A stretch of 64,000 bases of DNA, from NCBI GenBank assembly GCA_023846275.1, contig CM043875.1:6770626-6834625 (forward strand). Reading direction: 5' to 3'. The position numbers and the translations under genes are program-made. Source of the DNA: Vanilla planifolia. Its lineage: Eukaryota > Streptophyta > Magnoliopsida > Asparagales > Orchidaceae. Shown here piece by piece: positions 1 through 13,240 of the stretch; within the stretch, counting starts at the first letter, position 1, and the number at the start of each line of letters is the position of its first letter. Under the pieces are notes generated by a model. The model saw only the letters and a program-made list of their open reading frames with translations, searched no databases and had not been told where the DNA came from.

Positions 1-3000
1 CCCTTCTCTTGTACAACTCTTTAATGAGTATTGCAAACTCATTTAGTGAGTGATAACCCTCATTCTTCTATCTTTCTTAACCCAATTTTCATCTTTGATG
101 ATCACCTATAATCCACTCTTTCTACATATAAGCATTTGTAGAATGAATAATATCATAACCACTTCTTTCAACTTATAAGCTTGAATTTTCTTAGATCCAC
201 TCCCACATCAACTTGGAATCAAAATCCTTTCATTCTATCCATCAGTTCACCTATTGCTTAAATGTATCAATCATTAATACGTAACACTCCACATTCACTA
301 CCTATCTCGTAAATATTGTATGAGGTTAATAGAGGGGTAGCTAGTACATTTTCTCTCATGAGTTGTAAATTCACACTAATAATGCAGCATTCTTTGACCC
401 TTCTTCATAGAGAATATCACTATCAAGACAATACAATGGAAAACACCCCCGTTCTTTGGAATGGTTGAGCTCATAGAGACCCAACCTTCTTTCTTCCATT
501 TTGACTCTTTGTGGTAATTCACAAATACTTGAACCCCATTATTTTTTTTATCATGCCAATTGTAAGCTCTTCGAGCATTATTACCTCCCCAAGCTCAAAG
601 CCTAGCCTTGGGCACTATCATCATCTTTATTTGATTTCTAACCCTCTTTGTGAGTTTGAAAATTTTCTTTGCCTACAAAGAAAAAACATTTAACTTAAAA
701 TATATTTAATAAAAGATCTAATGAGATAAACCATGCTAAATAAAGAGAATCTAATACGAAGAAACTTGTTTTACTTATTGTAAGGGCATTTTCTATAACA
801 AAATTAGTTTAGTCATATTTACCCCTTCAAGAAAACCTCCAAAGTAAATATTAATATATCTTATGTATAAATGTCTTTTTGCTGTGCTCTCCTTCCTCTA
901 CTAAAAAGTAGTAGTTTTCAGACTCTTAATGTTACTAGACTTTCACCATCTTCCCCTAAAGACTATAAAGCCTTCGAGGAAGGAATGTGTTTTCTCTTCT
1001 TGGTCATGGATGGCGCCACCTTCTCCTTGGCATCCTCCCCTTCTTGGCCACTTTTGGGCTTTCCAGTAAAAGTCTTTCTCTTGAGACTACTAACTTGGTA
1101 AACTTGTCCTTCACCGTAACACTTGAGCTATCTACTCAAATGGCCTTCTAACAACAAACATTTATTCTTTAGCTAACAAAATCGAGAGTCTTGTTAGGGA
1201 AAAAAATGCAAACATTTGTCATATTTACAGATTCTTTAAAAAGAGACAAAAGTTTCTTTGCCATAGCTGTTTGAATGGGGTATTTCTTTAATTTCTTCTT
1301 TGGTTGGTAGAAACACCCATTTAGTCTTTATTGAGATCTTGCTACAAAAAAAACCTCTTTTTAGTCGAGGTGAGTGGAGGGAGTCGAGAAGCATCTCCTC
1401 CCGAGCCTTCTCTTAAAGTATAGGGAGCTCAAGTATGTATGACCATCTACCATTTTAAACATTAAAAAAAAACTTATCGGTCGACCATTTTAGACTATTC
1501 TTCTCCAAGACTTCATTAAAAGCATAAAAGGTGGCTACCACATTGGGTGCTAACTGGGCCAAATAATCCAACAATTCTACAAAAAATAGTTGGAATGGTA
1601 CAAAAGGTAATAAAGTAAAAAATTGGTAAATATACAAATTTCATTGTGCCTATTATCGAACAACTATTCCATAGAATGCAATGATAAGGCCATCTCTGAG
1701 TGAAGTAGAAAGTCATAGTATCAATGAAAATATCCTCCAATAGCTTCGACGATTTAAAGTCCACATTTTCCATAAAGTTTTGCTAAGTTGATTTTGCACC
1801 ACTTTGGCTTGCTATTGCTTTCAATGGTGATATTTGTTGTGGCCACAAATCAAAAGGTTTCAATCACAAAGCTCAGTGAGTAAGGAAGCTAGAGGATAAG
1901 CAAAACCAAGGAGCATGTAAAAAAGGGAGTAAGATTAAGGGCTTACATAGCTGGCATCAATGATTATCCACATTGAAAAGATAGATTGATTCAATGGTGA
2001 AATGCATAGTGCCTCCTCAATCTCAACATGCCATCCCTCTTCAAATCAAGATAAATGCACCAATCGACAATCAAGGAATTAAAACCGACTCTACCCATAT
2101 GATGACAAAATGCGTGATCATGAAATAAAAAAAAGTAAATAATTTTTGTTGAAAACACTTCGATTTTCATTAAGCTAACCTTTCTTCAAAATCTACAAAA
2201 CAAAAAATTAAAGAAATTACAAAAACCCCTTCGAGGACTAATCCTTCAAGAAAGTTCTTTGAAATGCTTAGGTTCTGTCCACTAAATTTTGCAAATTGGT
2301 CTCTCCAATAAAATCTCATGGATGGAGAATCCAAGTACTCTAGAGATAAGAGGTATTGTAATGCCCTGCCTGGCCTTACCATCCATTATTGTCTTTAACA
2401 ACTTTATTATTGGGACTAGTCAATTTTAAAGTAGTTATAGAGCACTAACAACCTAACTAGGCCAAGAAAAACAAATAAAAGCAAATCCTAATATTTTTCA
2501 ACCAATTATATTTATAATTTGATAAAAAATGTTAACAGAATCTAAAATTCAAATGGCTAGAACTTCTCATAAAGTTATACATTTTTCATCTGCATAAACA
2601 ATGACATACCACAACAATTACTTCATATACAACATCGACATTTCAAACAAAATTCAACATTCTATATCACAATACACACATAAAACCAAAAACATCCACA
2701 ACCATTATAGCTATTGCCAAAACCATATAAACATCACAATACCACAATACCAATATAAGCATAGTGGTTGCAACTTGCAAAACAACTACATAACTCTCCA
2801 GAAAGATCATCCACAACAAGCACATCTAAATCATACCTACAACAAATTCTCTCTCTCCAAGATGTGCCTTAATTATTAACATAATTTTTAACTCTACATA
2901 CATCTATTGCATGCCTTATAATATAAATAAGGGATAAGGTTTACAAGTTCAATAAGTAAATTGACAATTACAAATAAGTTAGTAGAAAAATACAAATAAA

Positions 3001-5373
3001 AATATAATTTATAATAACAAAAGAATAATAGCAAATACATGACATCAATCAATTACAATAGTATAAACATGTCTTTGAAATATGACACATATCAAACTCA
3101 TGTTTATACATATGTATAATTAAATCATACCTTTTATATAGTATTTCTTTTCTCATTATTTTTTGCTCATTTTTCTTGTTCTTAACTTATTCTTTTCTTT
3201 CTCAAAATAAATGCTCGACTTTCCCCAAATGGACATCATCTTTAGCCCCATGAGATCCCATCATATTTCATATCTAAATCTCAATCCATTGGCATATCAT
3301 CTCATTACTATTCATCCAACCTAAAACAATAGCAAAATCACATCACCTTTGCTAATCCAGCCTATAGTGATGATAGAACTCTGTTTATTCAACTTATAGC
3401 AATAGTTGAGAACGAAATTTGTTGCCATCCTACTCCCTACTCATTTAGACCATACAATAACAAAGTGTAACTGTTTAAGGAATAATGTTATTAGGAAAGC
3501 ATAATTCATTCTCATAAAAAATCACATCAATATCATTAAACTTATAACCAAATTACAATTTTCATTACCTTCTTTCTATGTTCATTAGCATTTTTATTAA
3601 CATATTTCAGAACACAGCATCAAATATATTATATATAAATGCTAATATCTCTATCACATCTTACTTCATATATAATATTAATTAACGTCTTATACCCAAC
3701 ATTCTTGACCAAATTATCATAATTTAGTTGACTAAGGTATGCATTTTTTTGTGATTTAAAATTTGAAATTTGAATTACATATATAAGTTTAAATTTTAAA
3801 TATAGGTAAATTAAGTTTTGACTTTTAAAATTTGAAATTCTAAAATTAAAAGATATTGTTGAATAGTAAAATTTGAATTGCACTACATGAGTCTTGATAA
3901 GATTGGGCTTAATACTTAAGAATGAGTTTGTAACTTATATTTATTCTTAATTTTATTTATAATATTTTTATCTTTATTCTCATTCAATCATAAAATACAT
4001 AATAAAGATATAAATAAGATTCTTAAAATTTAGAAGTGAATGAATATAAGAAGATTAAAAGATAAAATTTTGTAATAAATGTATTAATATCTTAAAAAAA
4101 TGAGAGGGATAAAATGTTAAACTCTCTTAGCCATATCTTTTTTAGATTTTTAAATTTTAAGAGTTAGATATAACTAACCTAAACTGGGTGAACCAAGGGC
4201 TTAAAACAATAATAATCAATTTTCTTATAAAACCTGAGTTTAACCTTAAAAAAAACCTAGATGACTTTTAAGGTATCTATAGCCCTTAGTTTCTAGTTAG
4301 AAAATTTGGAAGGAATTGATTCGAGGCCTTCAAAGAAGGATAGGTTAAGTAGGGATAAAGTTGGCAAGCAAAGAGATTGATTATGGCTAGTAGTGCTAAG
4401 GCTAAGTTTACATTTTAAAACTCCCACGGTTAATTTCTAATAGGGTTGAAAAAAAAATAGAAGATATTTAAACTAGATTATATAAAATAAGCCTTGTCTT
4501 AAAATTAGATTTAAAGGTTTAAAAATAATTTATGAGAAAAAAACTTATAATAAAAAGTTTTAGATTAACTAAGATAACATCCTTTGGTAAGCCTTTATAC
4601 ACATTGTAAATAAGGCTTTGGATAATAAAATTCTTAGCTAAAATCTTAAGAGAAGGTTAGATAATTGTATTAAGACTTAGAAATATGCTAAGTTCAACCA
4701 AGGAACTCATAAGATAAAAATATTGACTAAATATTTGGGTTAATCATATTCTTTGGATAAAATCATGAGTAACTTAATTAGGCTCTTAAGTCCTATGATG
4801 ACACTCTAAATAATGAGATGAGGGATGTGTGATAACTCAAGATAGACCTTGGATGGGTATTATGACTTAGGGTTGTTTTAGAGATATAAAATCACTAATA
4901 AAACTTGTGTGAATCAAGACTTAATTATAATGACAATCAACTATATATTGAACCTAAGAATAAAAATCAAGACTATATGAACACTAAGAATAACTTAGAT
5001 AAAATTCTAGATAAAATCAAGACAAGACTAAAGATAAAAAAAATAGATTAAGATATTCTAAATAGCTGAATTAGGGTTAATAAAAACCTTAAAATATCCA
5101 AAAAAAATTAAGACTCAGATTGGAAACCCTAGATTGTGTCAATCAAGACATGAAGAATCTTATTTAGAGTTAAGTGAGATCCTTAACAAACTAAGTTGTT
5201 TGTTAAGTTTAGAATTCCTTGCATATGAGATTCAATTTGAGGAAATCTAAATAATGTGAAGCTGTGATAGTTTATTACTAACAAGATGATATAAGTTATG
5301 CAAATGATTTGTTTAGGTAAAAACTGGATGCAATGGATAATAAGTTATGCACATTCGCCTAAAAGATAGACAA
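1..5373. other. AT-rich intergenic DNA with retroelement debris
   Basis: No gene recognised. The stretch is AT-rich with many stops in all frames. Around 2357 a TGTAATGCCC motif resembles the start of a gypsy LTR but has no partner. Region 3720-3880 is low-complexity, built from repeated AAATTTGAAATT-like words. Open frames here are short, and several begin at non-ATG codons. Confidence 0.5.
965..1090 (-). pseudogene. Basic gag-like peptide relic
   Basis: One minus-strand frame reads RKTFTGKPKSGQEGEDAKEK and continues Lys/Arg-rich before a stop. This composition is typical of linker parts of plant retroelement gag-like proteins. There is no start, no domain and no flanking homology that I can see, so it is a weak call. 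Confidence 0.2.
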
Positions 5374-5427
5374 GTTAACTATTTTACTTCTAAGAGAGGA
5401 GTTAACTATTTTACTTCTAAGAGAGGA
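5374..5427 (+). repeat. Exact 27-bp tandem duplication
   Basis: A 27-bp unit beginning GTTAACTATTTTACTTC occurs twice back to back with no differences, at 5374-5400 and 5401-5427. The identity implies a recent slippage event. Confidence 0.95.
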
Positions 5428-7329
5428 CAGTTATACATTTAGTCTAACGAGAAGATGTGTTATGTTTATGTTGAGAAGTATGTGTGGTTATTGAAGACTC
5501 CTAGAATTCTATAGGATGACTTCATGTGATCAACATTACTTTGAGGAGTTTTGGATTACATGATGTGACAGGAGTACCAAGTCTTGTTATGACTCTCTCG
5601 GACAGAAGAGAGTATTAAATCAGGAAGAGAAAGAGAATACTAAACATCTGGTTAGTTACATCATAAAATTATGCATCAACTAAACTAACAGGTAATGATA
5701 CCTTTATAATAGTTAGAAAATGATGTCATATGTTTACATGATTTATTTAATTGTTACATACACAATTATTGATTATTACATAATAGTTTTATAGTATAAC
5801 TCAATGATTCTTTATTGAGCCTCTCAACTCATCCATTTATTTTTTTGCAAGATTAGGAAACTCGAAGTTGAGTAGTAGCCAAGTAAGAGATTTTTAGAGT
5901 TCATGTGTCAATTGCAAGATCCATCTTATTACATTTCATCAATAGTAGTTATAGAGTTGTTATTTTATGTCATTATTTGTATTTTTTATAAACATGTGAC
6001 TATATTGAATTGTCATATTATACTTGATAATTGTTTATTATACTTTTTTATTAGACTTTAATAGTTACGATGGTGTTGCTTTAGAATTGATTTGAATATA
6101 AAAGTTATTGATTATTGGATATTTTATTTTATCTTATGGTTTTGTGGAAGAGGAATTTGTTAGATTACTATAATATTAGTATTTTGTATCTTATTATATT
6201 GTTATTTATAGGTACGTTATATTATTATAATCATTTGGATTTTGATTATACTAATAATTTTTAAAAAAAAATAGGTATAACATAACATATCATATATTAT
6301 GATACAACATATATGCACAACAAGATATATATATATATATAATTACTTATTTGTATCATAATTATCTTAATTTACTTATCTGTGTCCTCTGAAAAAATTC
6401 TTTTTCAATTTTCCCTTTATCTTTCACTTTATATACAATTAAATTGTGCACGATACATCACAACATGCTCATTTGTTGAAAATACAAATTCTCAATTCTT
6501 GATGTTGATTTAAATATTAAAATGTAAAATTCCATAGATGCTAAAAGCTACAACTCAAATCTATATTTTTTCTCTCTGATTCTGCAAGCAACACTACTCT
6601 TACAAAGTAGCTCTAATCATAGGAACAACAGCAATTGTAAAAACAACTCCTCATGTATGATTCTTAACTCAAACAGCAACTCTGTTTCAAGCTGCAACCC
6701 TCAATTTTTCCTTTCTAGCCACAGGAGCTTCGATCATTGACCCTCCCTTCTCTACTCAGAGATCCAGCACCAAGGTTAAAATAAGAAACAAAAAGTATTG
6801 TGGTCCAAGGGGAAAGTTCCAGCAACCAAATCTCTTTCATTCCAGCAGCTCGTTCCTTGCCGATCCAATGACTGATTAACCTGGCTTGCGGCTGCCCCTC
6901 CCTTTCCCCTTTCTGAACTGCACTCTAGAGGCTGCTGGCAGCTCCTCTCCTTCCTTTCATGGCTGCTCCAAGTGTCCAACATTTCTCCATCAATTGTACA
7001 CAAGGGAAAGAAGCCAAAACCTTATCAAACAATTGATACCCAAAGCTTCCAGCAAAATCCCTACTTCCATGAAGTCGGGTGGGGAAAGAAATATAAAAAG
7101 GTTGCTGACAAAAATTGTGATATAATACCTACTGATGGATTGCTCATGAAGAACTCTGTCCAAAAATATGTTAATCAACAATTTATGAATTACTTCGTCA
7201 AGCACATTTCCTGAATTGTGGTAGCATAATATTATTTTACTTTACTCCTAAATAAATTTAAAATATTAAAATTAAATTCTAATATTTAAACATAACACTA
7301 CGGAGAAATGTAGGATGTTTTAAGTATTC
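5428..7329. other. AT-rich intergenic DNA, GC-richer patch at 6720-7130
   Basis: No gene recognised. A (TA)n run sits at 6325-6341. The patch 6720-7130 is higher in G+C and open in several frames on both strands. None of the translations resembles a family I know, and the frames are short. It may be an old transposon fragment or a leader of an unrecognised transcript. Confidence 0.4.
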
Positions 7330-8450
7330 CATACTAAATACAAAAATTTCTTTCTAGACACCCCTTTGGTACACAATAGATCTTCATAATCTTGTTGAGA
7401 GGATAAACTTATCCACCTTTTCAAAAAACTTCCTTTAGTCCAAAGCATACCTAACCTTTCTTTCCAATTCTTCCAATCATGTGTAGGGGATGGCATCAAA
7501 TTGTTCTCTTAGAAGTTTTACCTCAGCATCAAGCTAAGTAACCCTCTTCTCAATAAGATATAATCTTGCTCTATAAACTTTTTTAGAAGATCTTCAAAAC
7601 AAAATTTTCATCATATACATCTCTCACAATTTTCTTTATTTATGTTAATGTACCTATCCAAGAGCTTATGGGCAACCAACTAGCCTGCACTTACAATCTT
7701 CAGATCTCGAGCCATCTCCAAAACCTCTTCGAGATTCTATTACAAGCATCCCTTAGGTCATCTGTTATAAAATTAGAAGTTCGACAAAGTTTACCCTTAA
7801 TAGGATCAAATTCCTAAGAAGAAGTTAATTTAAACTGAGCTCAGATTTTCCTTCACCCTTCAGCAACTTAGAACCTCGAGAGAAACTTGTGGCTGCTTAC
7901 CTAAAGGTTGATTGTCTTCAGGTCTTTCTCAATTTTTGACAAAATAGCTGCTAGTTAAACTTTCTAGAAAACATCTACAGCAGCCTCCCCCTTTTCCCCT
8001 TCTCTTTCTCCACCAACTACTTTAGTACTCCAAAAATCTCTACTTTAGAAGGATATTCATCTCCTTTTCATGTGGTTAGAGGAATATTTTCCTTCTTACC
8101 ATAGATGCTAGAGATAATTGTCAAGAATAGCAAAATCAAAAACATCAAAAGTCTCTAGCAACTATGGAACCTCTAGTCATCTTTGTAATGATAGCCGGCC
8201 TAAGAGGAGTCACCTTACGCCTCCATAAATAAAGTTTTCTTCCTAAGAACCACAGCAAAAAGATCTTTAAATGAACTAATGGGTACATCCAACAATGTTC
8301 TCTTTTGCTTTGCTTTTGACAATGGTTATGAAACCTCCAATATCATCGGCCTCTCTTTTAGAGCCTCTTTAATCTCAATATCCTTCTTCTTTCTTTTAAG
8401 TTAATCATCTTCCTTCATTAGAAGATCGTCCACAATGCTTAACATTGTAT
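7330..8450 (-). pseudogene. Frame-broken coiled-coil retroelement ORF relic
   Basis: Read on the minus strand, this stretch has protein-like blocks separated by stops and shifts. These include VVLRKKTLFMEA near 8240 and a heptad-like acidic/basic coiled-coil block near 7440-7560 (LDAEVKLLREQFDAIPYT, then LEELERKV). This resembles gag-like coiled-coil ORFs of some plant retroelements rather than a cellular gene. No polymerase domain, LTR or intact start was found next to it. The family is not identified. Confidence 0.35.
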
Positions 8451-9220
8451 TTAGTTGACCCATAGTTGCACTCTTTTTACCTTGAAAATCAAGAAAAGTT
8501 GTGAGGATCCTAACCCTAAGTTTACCTGATTTATAGAAGTAAATCATAACCAATCATAGCATCATTTATCATTTTTCAAATTTTAAAATTGCTTGTTAGT
8601 TTTTTGTCAATTCATGTTCTTATGATCAGTTTTAAATAACTCTTCATTATAACATAAATAATGATACAAAGTGTTTACAATATAAAAATAGTAATATGAA
8701 GTATTTATAACATAAACATGACTAGACTCTTGAGTTTAACCCTCAAGCCTAAGCTCTATAAGTAAGCTCTCCAGGTAAAACTCTCAAAACTACACTTAAA
8801 ACAAGCTCTCGAAACCAAATCATTGAATATATTTGAAACAAGCTCGCGAATCCAAATTATAAAGACCTACTCTCAAGGCCATACCTTCACCTAACAATTA
8901 TAACCAATTCTACTACATCAACAGTGATTATACTCTTACATGAAAATGGAAATCAAAACCAACTATGCCACACTAAGAAGAGGTTAATACATACACCAAG
9001 TGGCAATCATATTTTTTCCACATGAAATAATATCAACTTATATCATCTACATTCTAAACTATAAATTGCCTACCCTATAGATCTAATCCAAGACAAGAAA
9101 GATATCTCCCAAATTCCAAAAGTAGTTTAAGGGCCTAAATATGTGTTTACACTCTAGATTCCTCCATCCTTCTTTGTGGAGAGTTTTTGTTTTTTTTACC
9201 TTGGTAATGCTCAATTTAAT

Positions 9221-9397
9221 GAGGATCCAAGGTTTTTCTATTTCTCTCTATTTTGTAAACATCCTCAAAGTTGTCATTTAAACAAATTTTTATTAAACTA
9301 TCAACTCAATGAGGATCCAAGCTTTTTCTATTTCTCTCTATTTTATAAACATCCTTAAAGTTCTAAATTAAATAAGTTTTTATTAAATTCTCATAAA
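9221..9397 (+). repeat. 90-bp tandem duplication
   Basis: Two copies of a unit of about 90 bp, each beginning GAGGATCCAAG and containing TTTTTCTATTTCTCTCTATT, at 9221-9310 and 9311-9397. A few substitutions and a small length change separate them. Confidence 0.85.
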
Positions 9398-12179
9398 TCA
9401 AACATCAACATTAACATAGTTTCCAAATTGGATAAGATGGAGGTAGACTTCCAAAATAATGTAATTAATTATCATAAGAAAAAACAAATTAATTACCAAG
9501 CACATCCAAAGGATTGGACATTTTAAGGAAAAATTAAGGTATATAAAAGAAAATAATAGAAATGAAACATGCACTAGCAAGTCTAAGCAAAACAAATTAG
9601 GTTAAGAAAGGAAGAACTTAAAACTTCATAACAATAAATGGGCTATTAAAAGAAATTAGAGATGAATAGTTGTTTCACAGAATTACATGCAAACAAATGT
9701 AGAAACAGGGAATTGAAGACAAATATAACGAAAGGGATGGAATTTACCAAGTTGAACGTCATAAAAGTTAACACAATATTCCTTTGTTGAGTCATTGCTA
9801 CCAAACAAGATTACAAGCCTTAACTAGCATTATGCTAACCAAAGGAGGTAACAAAGGATTATGTAGGTGATAATAAAATTCTTCTAAAGCTTCTAGCTCC
9901 TTCTTTACACCCTCTATGGGATAAAAACTTCTTCCATTCCTTTATGTATGTCCCTCGGAGTAATGTAAGCCAAAAAGACATCCCATAAAGAAAAAATAGT
10001 GGAGACATTCCCATGCCTATGACCACTATAACATTGGACTGGAACTCATAGAGGCTTTGGCTGTTGATATACAATCTATATTCTTAGGAGGAAGTGCAAC
10101 TTGGTAAAGTTAGTCGAACAACTTGGATCGATAAAGGGCATCCTACAAACTAGGCATGAAGTTGCATCAGGGCTATGAACTTCATGTCATGATCTCCCCA
10201 TCTTATAAGCAACTCTACAAGCTTCCTCTAATGTATATACATATCTTTGATTCAACTCTATTCCAATATATTCTTTCAATATGTAAAAACTATGAAATAA
10301 TATTACTAGAAAATCCATGCATATCATAATGTTGCTCATAATCCTGAAATCATGGATATAGTCACCAACGATTTTAGTGCATTGAGTTAGCCATGATTAC
10401 TGTCTTAAAAATTGACCAATGTAAATCCTAGATCATATTTATCATAAAGTCTTATTTAAACTATGATCCAAATAATTTTAAGAGTTTTATAATAAATATC
10501 TGACTTTAAGATGTAAATTTAAGACCTGAAAAGTCAATCGAAGTTTGGTAAACACATTGTTATCAATCACTCAAATCATGATGCCTAAAGTAGTGCTCAG
10601 CTATCATTCTAAATCTATATACTCCATTAGGCTACATTTCTTAGCAAATATAGGAATTTCTAATTTGGTGGCATTTCCTTATGAAATTCATCTTCATGGA
10701 TGTGATCTTATTAGTGTGGACAAGATCGTGCATGACAATGCGAATTTGAGTGCATTCATGATTAGGATGTACATTCATGCTTACCATGAACCTACTCTTA
10801 GTGTACTATTTCTCTTAATGCTATTGCATCTATCATTGATCTTGTTGGTGTCCTAATCGCCTTAATCTCTAAAAAAATGCAATCCAAATATGATATATAG
10901 GGAATCAGCTTTGTCAAAAATGTGTGATGGACAAGCTTAATCCTACACGTCATTTTAGTAAGGAAAGCATGCTAATAACACTATCTAGTAATACGAGCGA
11001 AGTACAGCTTCAAACTTTCTCAAAAAGGCTCAACATCTAGATATCACCCAAACTTTAGAGAAATGGATATCATTTAGTAATAAAACCACGATTTTCAACA
11101 ATATATGTTTAAGAAAATCATCAAATAAACAATTCAAGAATTTTAAATAACAACACAAAATCATAATGTTATTGAACCAAATACCCTCTAAGATATATGA
11201 CAAAAGATGGACCAGTAGCATTCACCAATTGTCAAGTTCGATAGTGTAAATAAGAGGAATGCAATGTTAAGCCAGTAATCTCTTATGTTCTTGCGTAAGT
11301 GTGGGAAAATATTAACTCGATGCTTTGGTATTCTACCATGCATTCAACCATGAGAGATAACTTTTGCCTACAAGTTATCAATAACAGGGTTTATCACTAT
11401 CAAATATAGCAATTGAAGACAAATTTGAAAAAAGTTTGCTGAAAAAAACTCGACAATGTGGAAGCATTAGCTATAATTATTTTAAGTATACCAAGAAAAT
11501 TAACTTGCTCATAATGTTTTTAACAAATACTAATGTATTTTAGAGAAAATTTAATGAAAATTCTTATACATCCAAGCAAAAAATGACAATTTAAATGCTA
11601 ACAATTTCATGATTATCTTGTTAAATAAAATGTTAGGAACTTATCTAATAATTCACCCATTCATATTTCTTAATTTCAAATGAAAATCTAGTTTCTTCTC
11701 TTTCTTTGAACTCGGGGAATTTAACAGAAACTTATTTAGTAGAGAATTTTAGAAGGTGAGATAACAAAGGAAATAAGAGAGATGGAGGATCCTCATAAGC
11801 CCTAGAATACTAAGAAAAAGAAGGAATAGAGAAATTAAAGAGCTTCTTTCCAATTGTTAACCCAAACTAGACTTCTGGTGGTGTTTTTAAAACTGATTTA
11901 GTGAAGGAAGTTTCTGTCTTCTATCAATACACAAGAAAGTTAGAACAATTATTGTGACCATAGCTTAACTTCTTGAAAAATAAGCATGCATGTGAAGAGT
12001 TACCATCATTTCATTGATCATAGATTTAACTTCATAGAACATTTATGTATAAGAGAAAATTACAATCATTACTAATAGACTCCAAAGGATGACAACTACT
12101 CAACCTGGTGTAGAGTGTGGCTCACAAGGCCAAATATAATATAGGAAGATAGAGCCTAAAAACAAATCCTAGCAAAGCT

Positions 12180-12450
12180 ACCCTTGAACAATTTGGACTC
12201 AAGAATATTAACTCCAAAGGCTAGCCACAAAGGTTTGTCCTTGATAGGCTGGGTCTCAAGGGTTTGGCCTCAAGCACTAGGATCTCGAAGTCCTAGCCTC
12301 AAGCATTTAGTTCTCAAGGGTCTAATCACAAGCACCTAGGTCAAGACGGTTTATCCTTAAGAGGCTAGGTTTAAAGAGTCTGGCCTCGAATGCTTGGGTC
12401 TTCGAGAGCCTAGCCTTGAATGCTTGGGTCTTCAAGAGCCTAGCCTCAAG
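12180..12450 (+). repeat. Degenerate ~30-bp minisatellite
   Basis: Words of the type GCCTCGAATGCTTGGGTCTT recur about every 30 bases. The last two units (12383 and 12413) are nearly identical, and units further left are more diverged. A looser array of similar AAGCTCTC words occurs near 8730-8880. Confidence 0.7.
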
Positions 12451-13136
12451 TTCTCATTGCATATGCTTGTCATGTGGTTGCTTTATGAATCAATGATTGG
12501 GTTAAAATTAGAAATTCTTAAATCTTAACAAACCTAAATACCTAGAAGGCCAAATCCATGAGAACTATAAAATGATGATTTTTAGCCCAAGGCAAGTTTA
12601 AATCCAAGGAAATTGTGGAAGAAAATGTGTTGTGGAGCTTGACAATGTTTCCATAACTATCATAAGATAGCATAATATATTTTTTTGAATAATTTACAAG
12701 TAGCTCACTAAGTTTGGGGATTCTATCCATTTCAAAAGAATAGTCCATGCAACCTTCCTACACTATCAAAATGCCATATTTGGGTACCTTGCATAGCTAT
12801 TAAGTTGTTATTTACAAGATAGATAAAATGCTATCAAATATGATAAGGTTAAAATAATTGTTTCAGTCCTAGCCAATCCCTTGAACCTACCATCTAACAC
12901 AAGCACACATATCATCCACCACATTAGCACATGCATCTTCTACCCTCAACCCAATATAAAGTTGAGAAAATTTGGCTAAATTGTCAAAATCCAATGCAAT
13001 ATAAAGGTAAGGAAATAAGATGGATTATCAAAACCTAATAAAGAGGCTGGAGGTATAGTCTATTTTGGCAAAACTAATCGCACAATGATTTTCCCCTCAA
13101 ATGCAAGTCAATATGATAAGACTTGATTCGATATAT

Positions 13137-13163
13137 ACGTACGTATGTATATATGTATGTATG

Positions 13164-13234
<71 letters not shown>

Positions 13235-13240
13235 GTATGT
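13137..13240 (+). repeat. Composite (TA)(CA)(TA) microsatellite
   Basis: An (AC)n run of about 24 units at 13171-13219 is flanked on both sides by TA/TATG-type repeats. It lies in intergenic DNA, and the open frame across it is an artefact of the repeat. Confidence 0.97.

Larger units (their letters stand above)
8500..13130. other. AT-rich intergenic DNA with small tandem repeats
   Basis: No gene recognised. The region is AT-rich with stops in all frames. Its open frames of 60-100 codons, such as 10545-10856, show no domain and no codon bias distinct from the background. Small tandem repeats at 9221 and 12180-12450 are listed separately. Confidence 0.5.

Noticed and set aside
10545..10856. 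103-codon plus-strand frame
   Set aside because: It starts at a non-ATG codon, is hydrophobic by AT composition only, and has no motif or exon structure.
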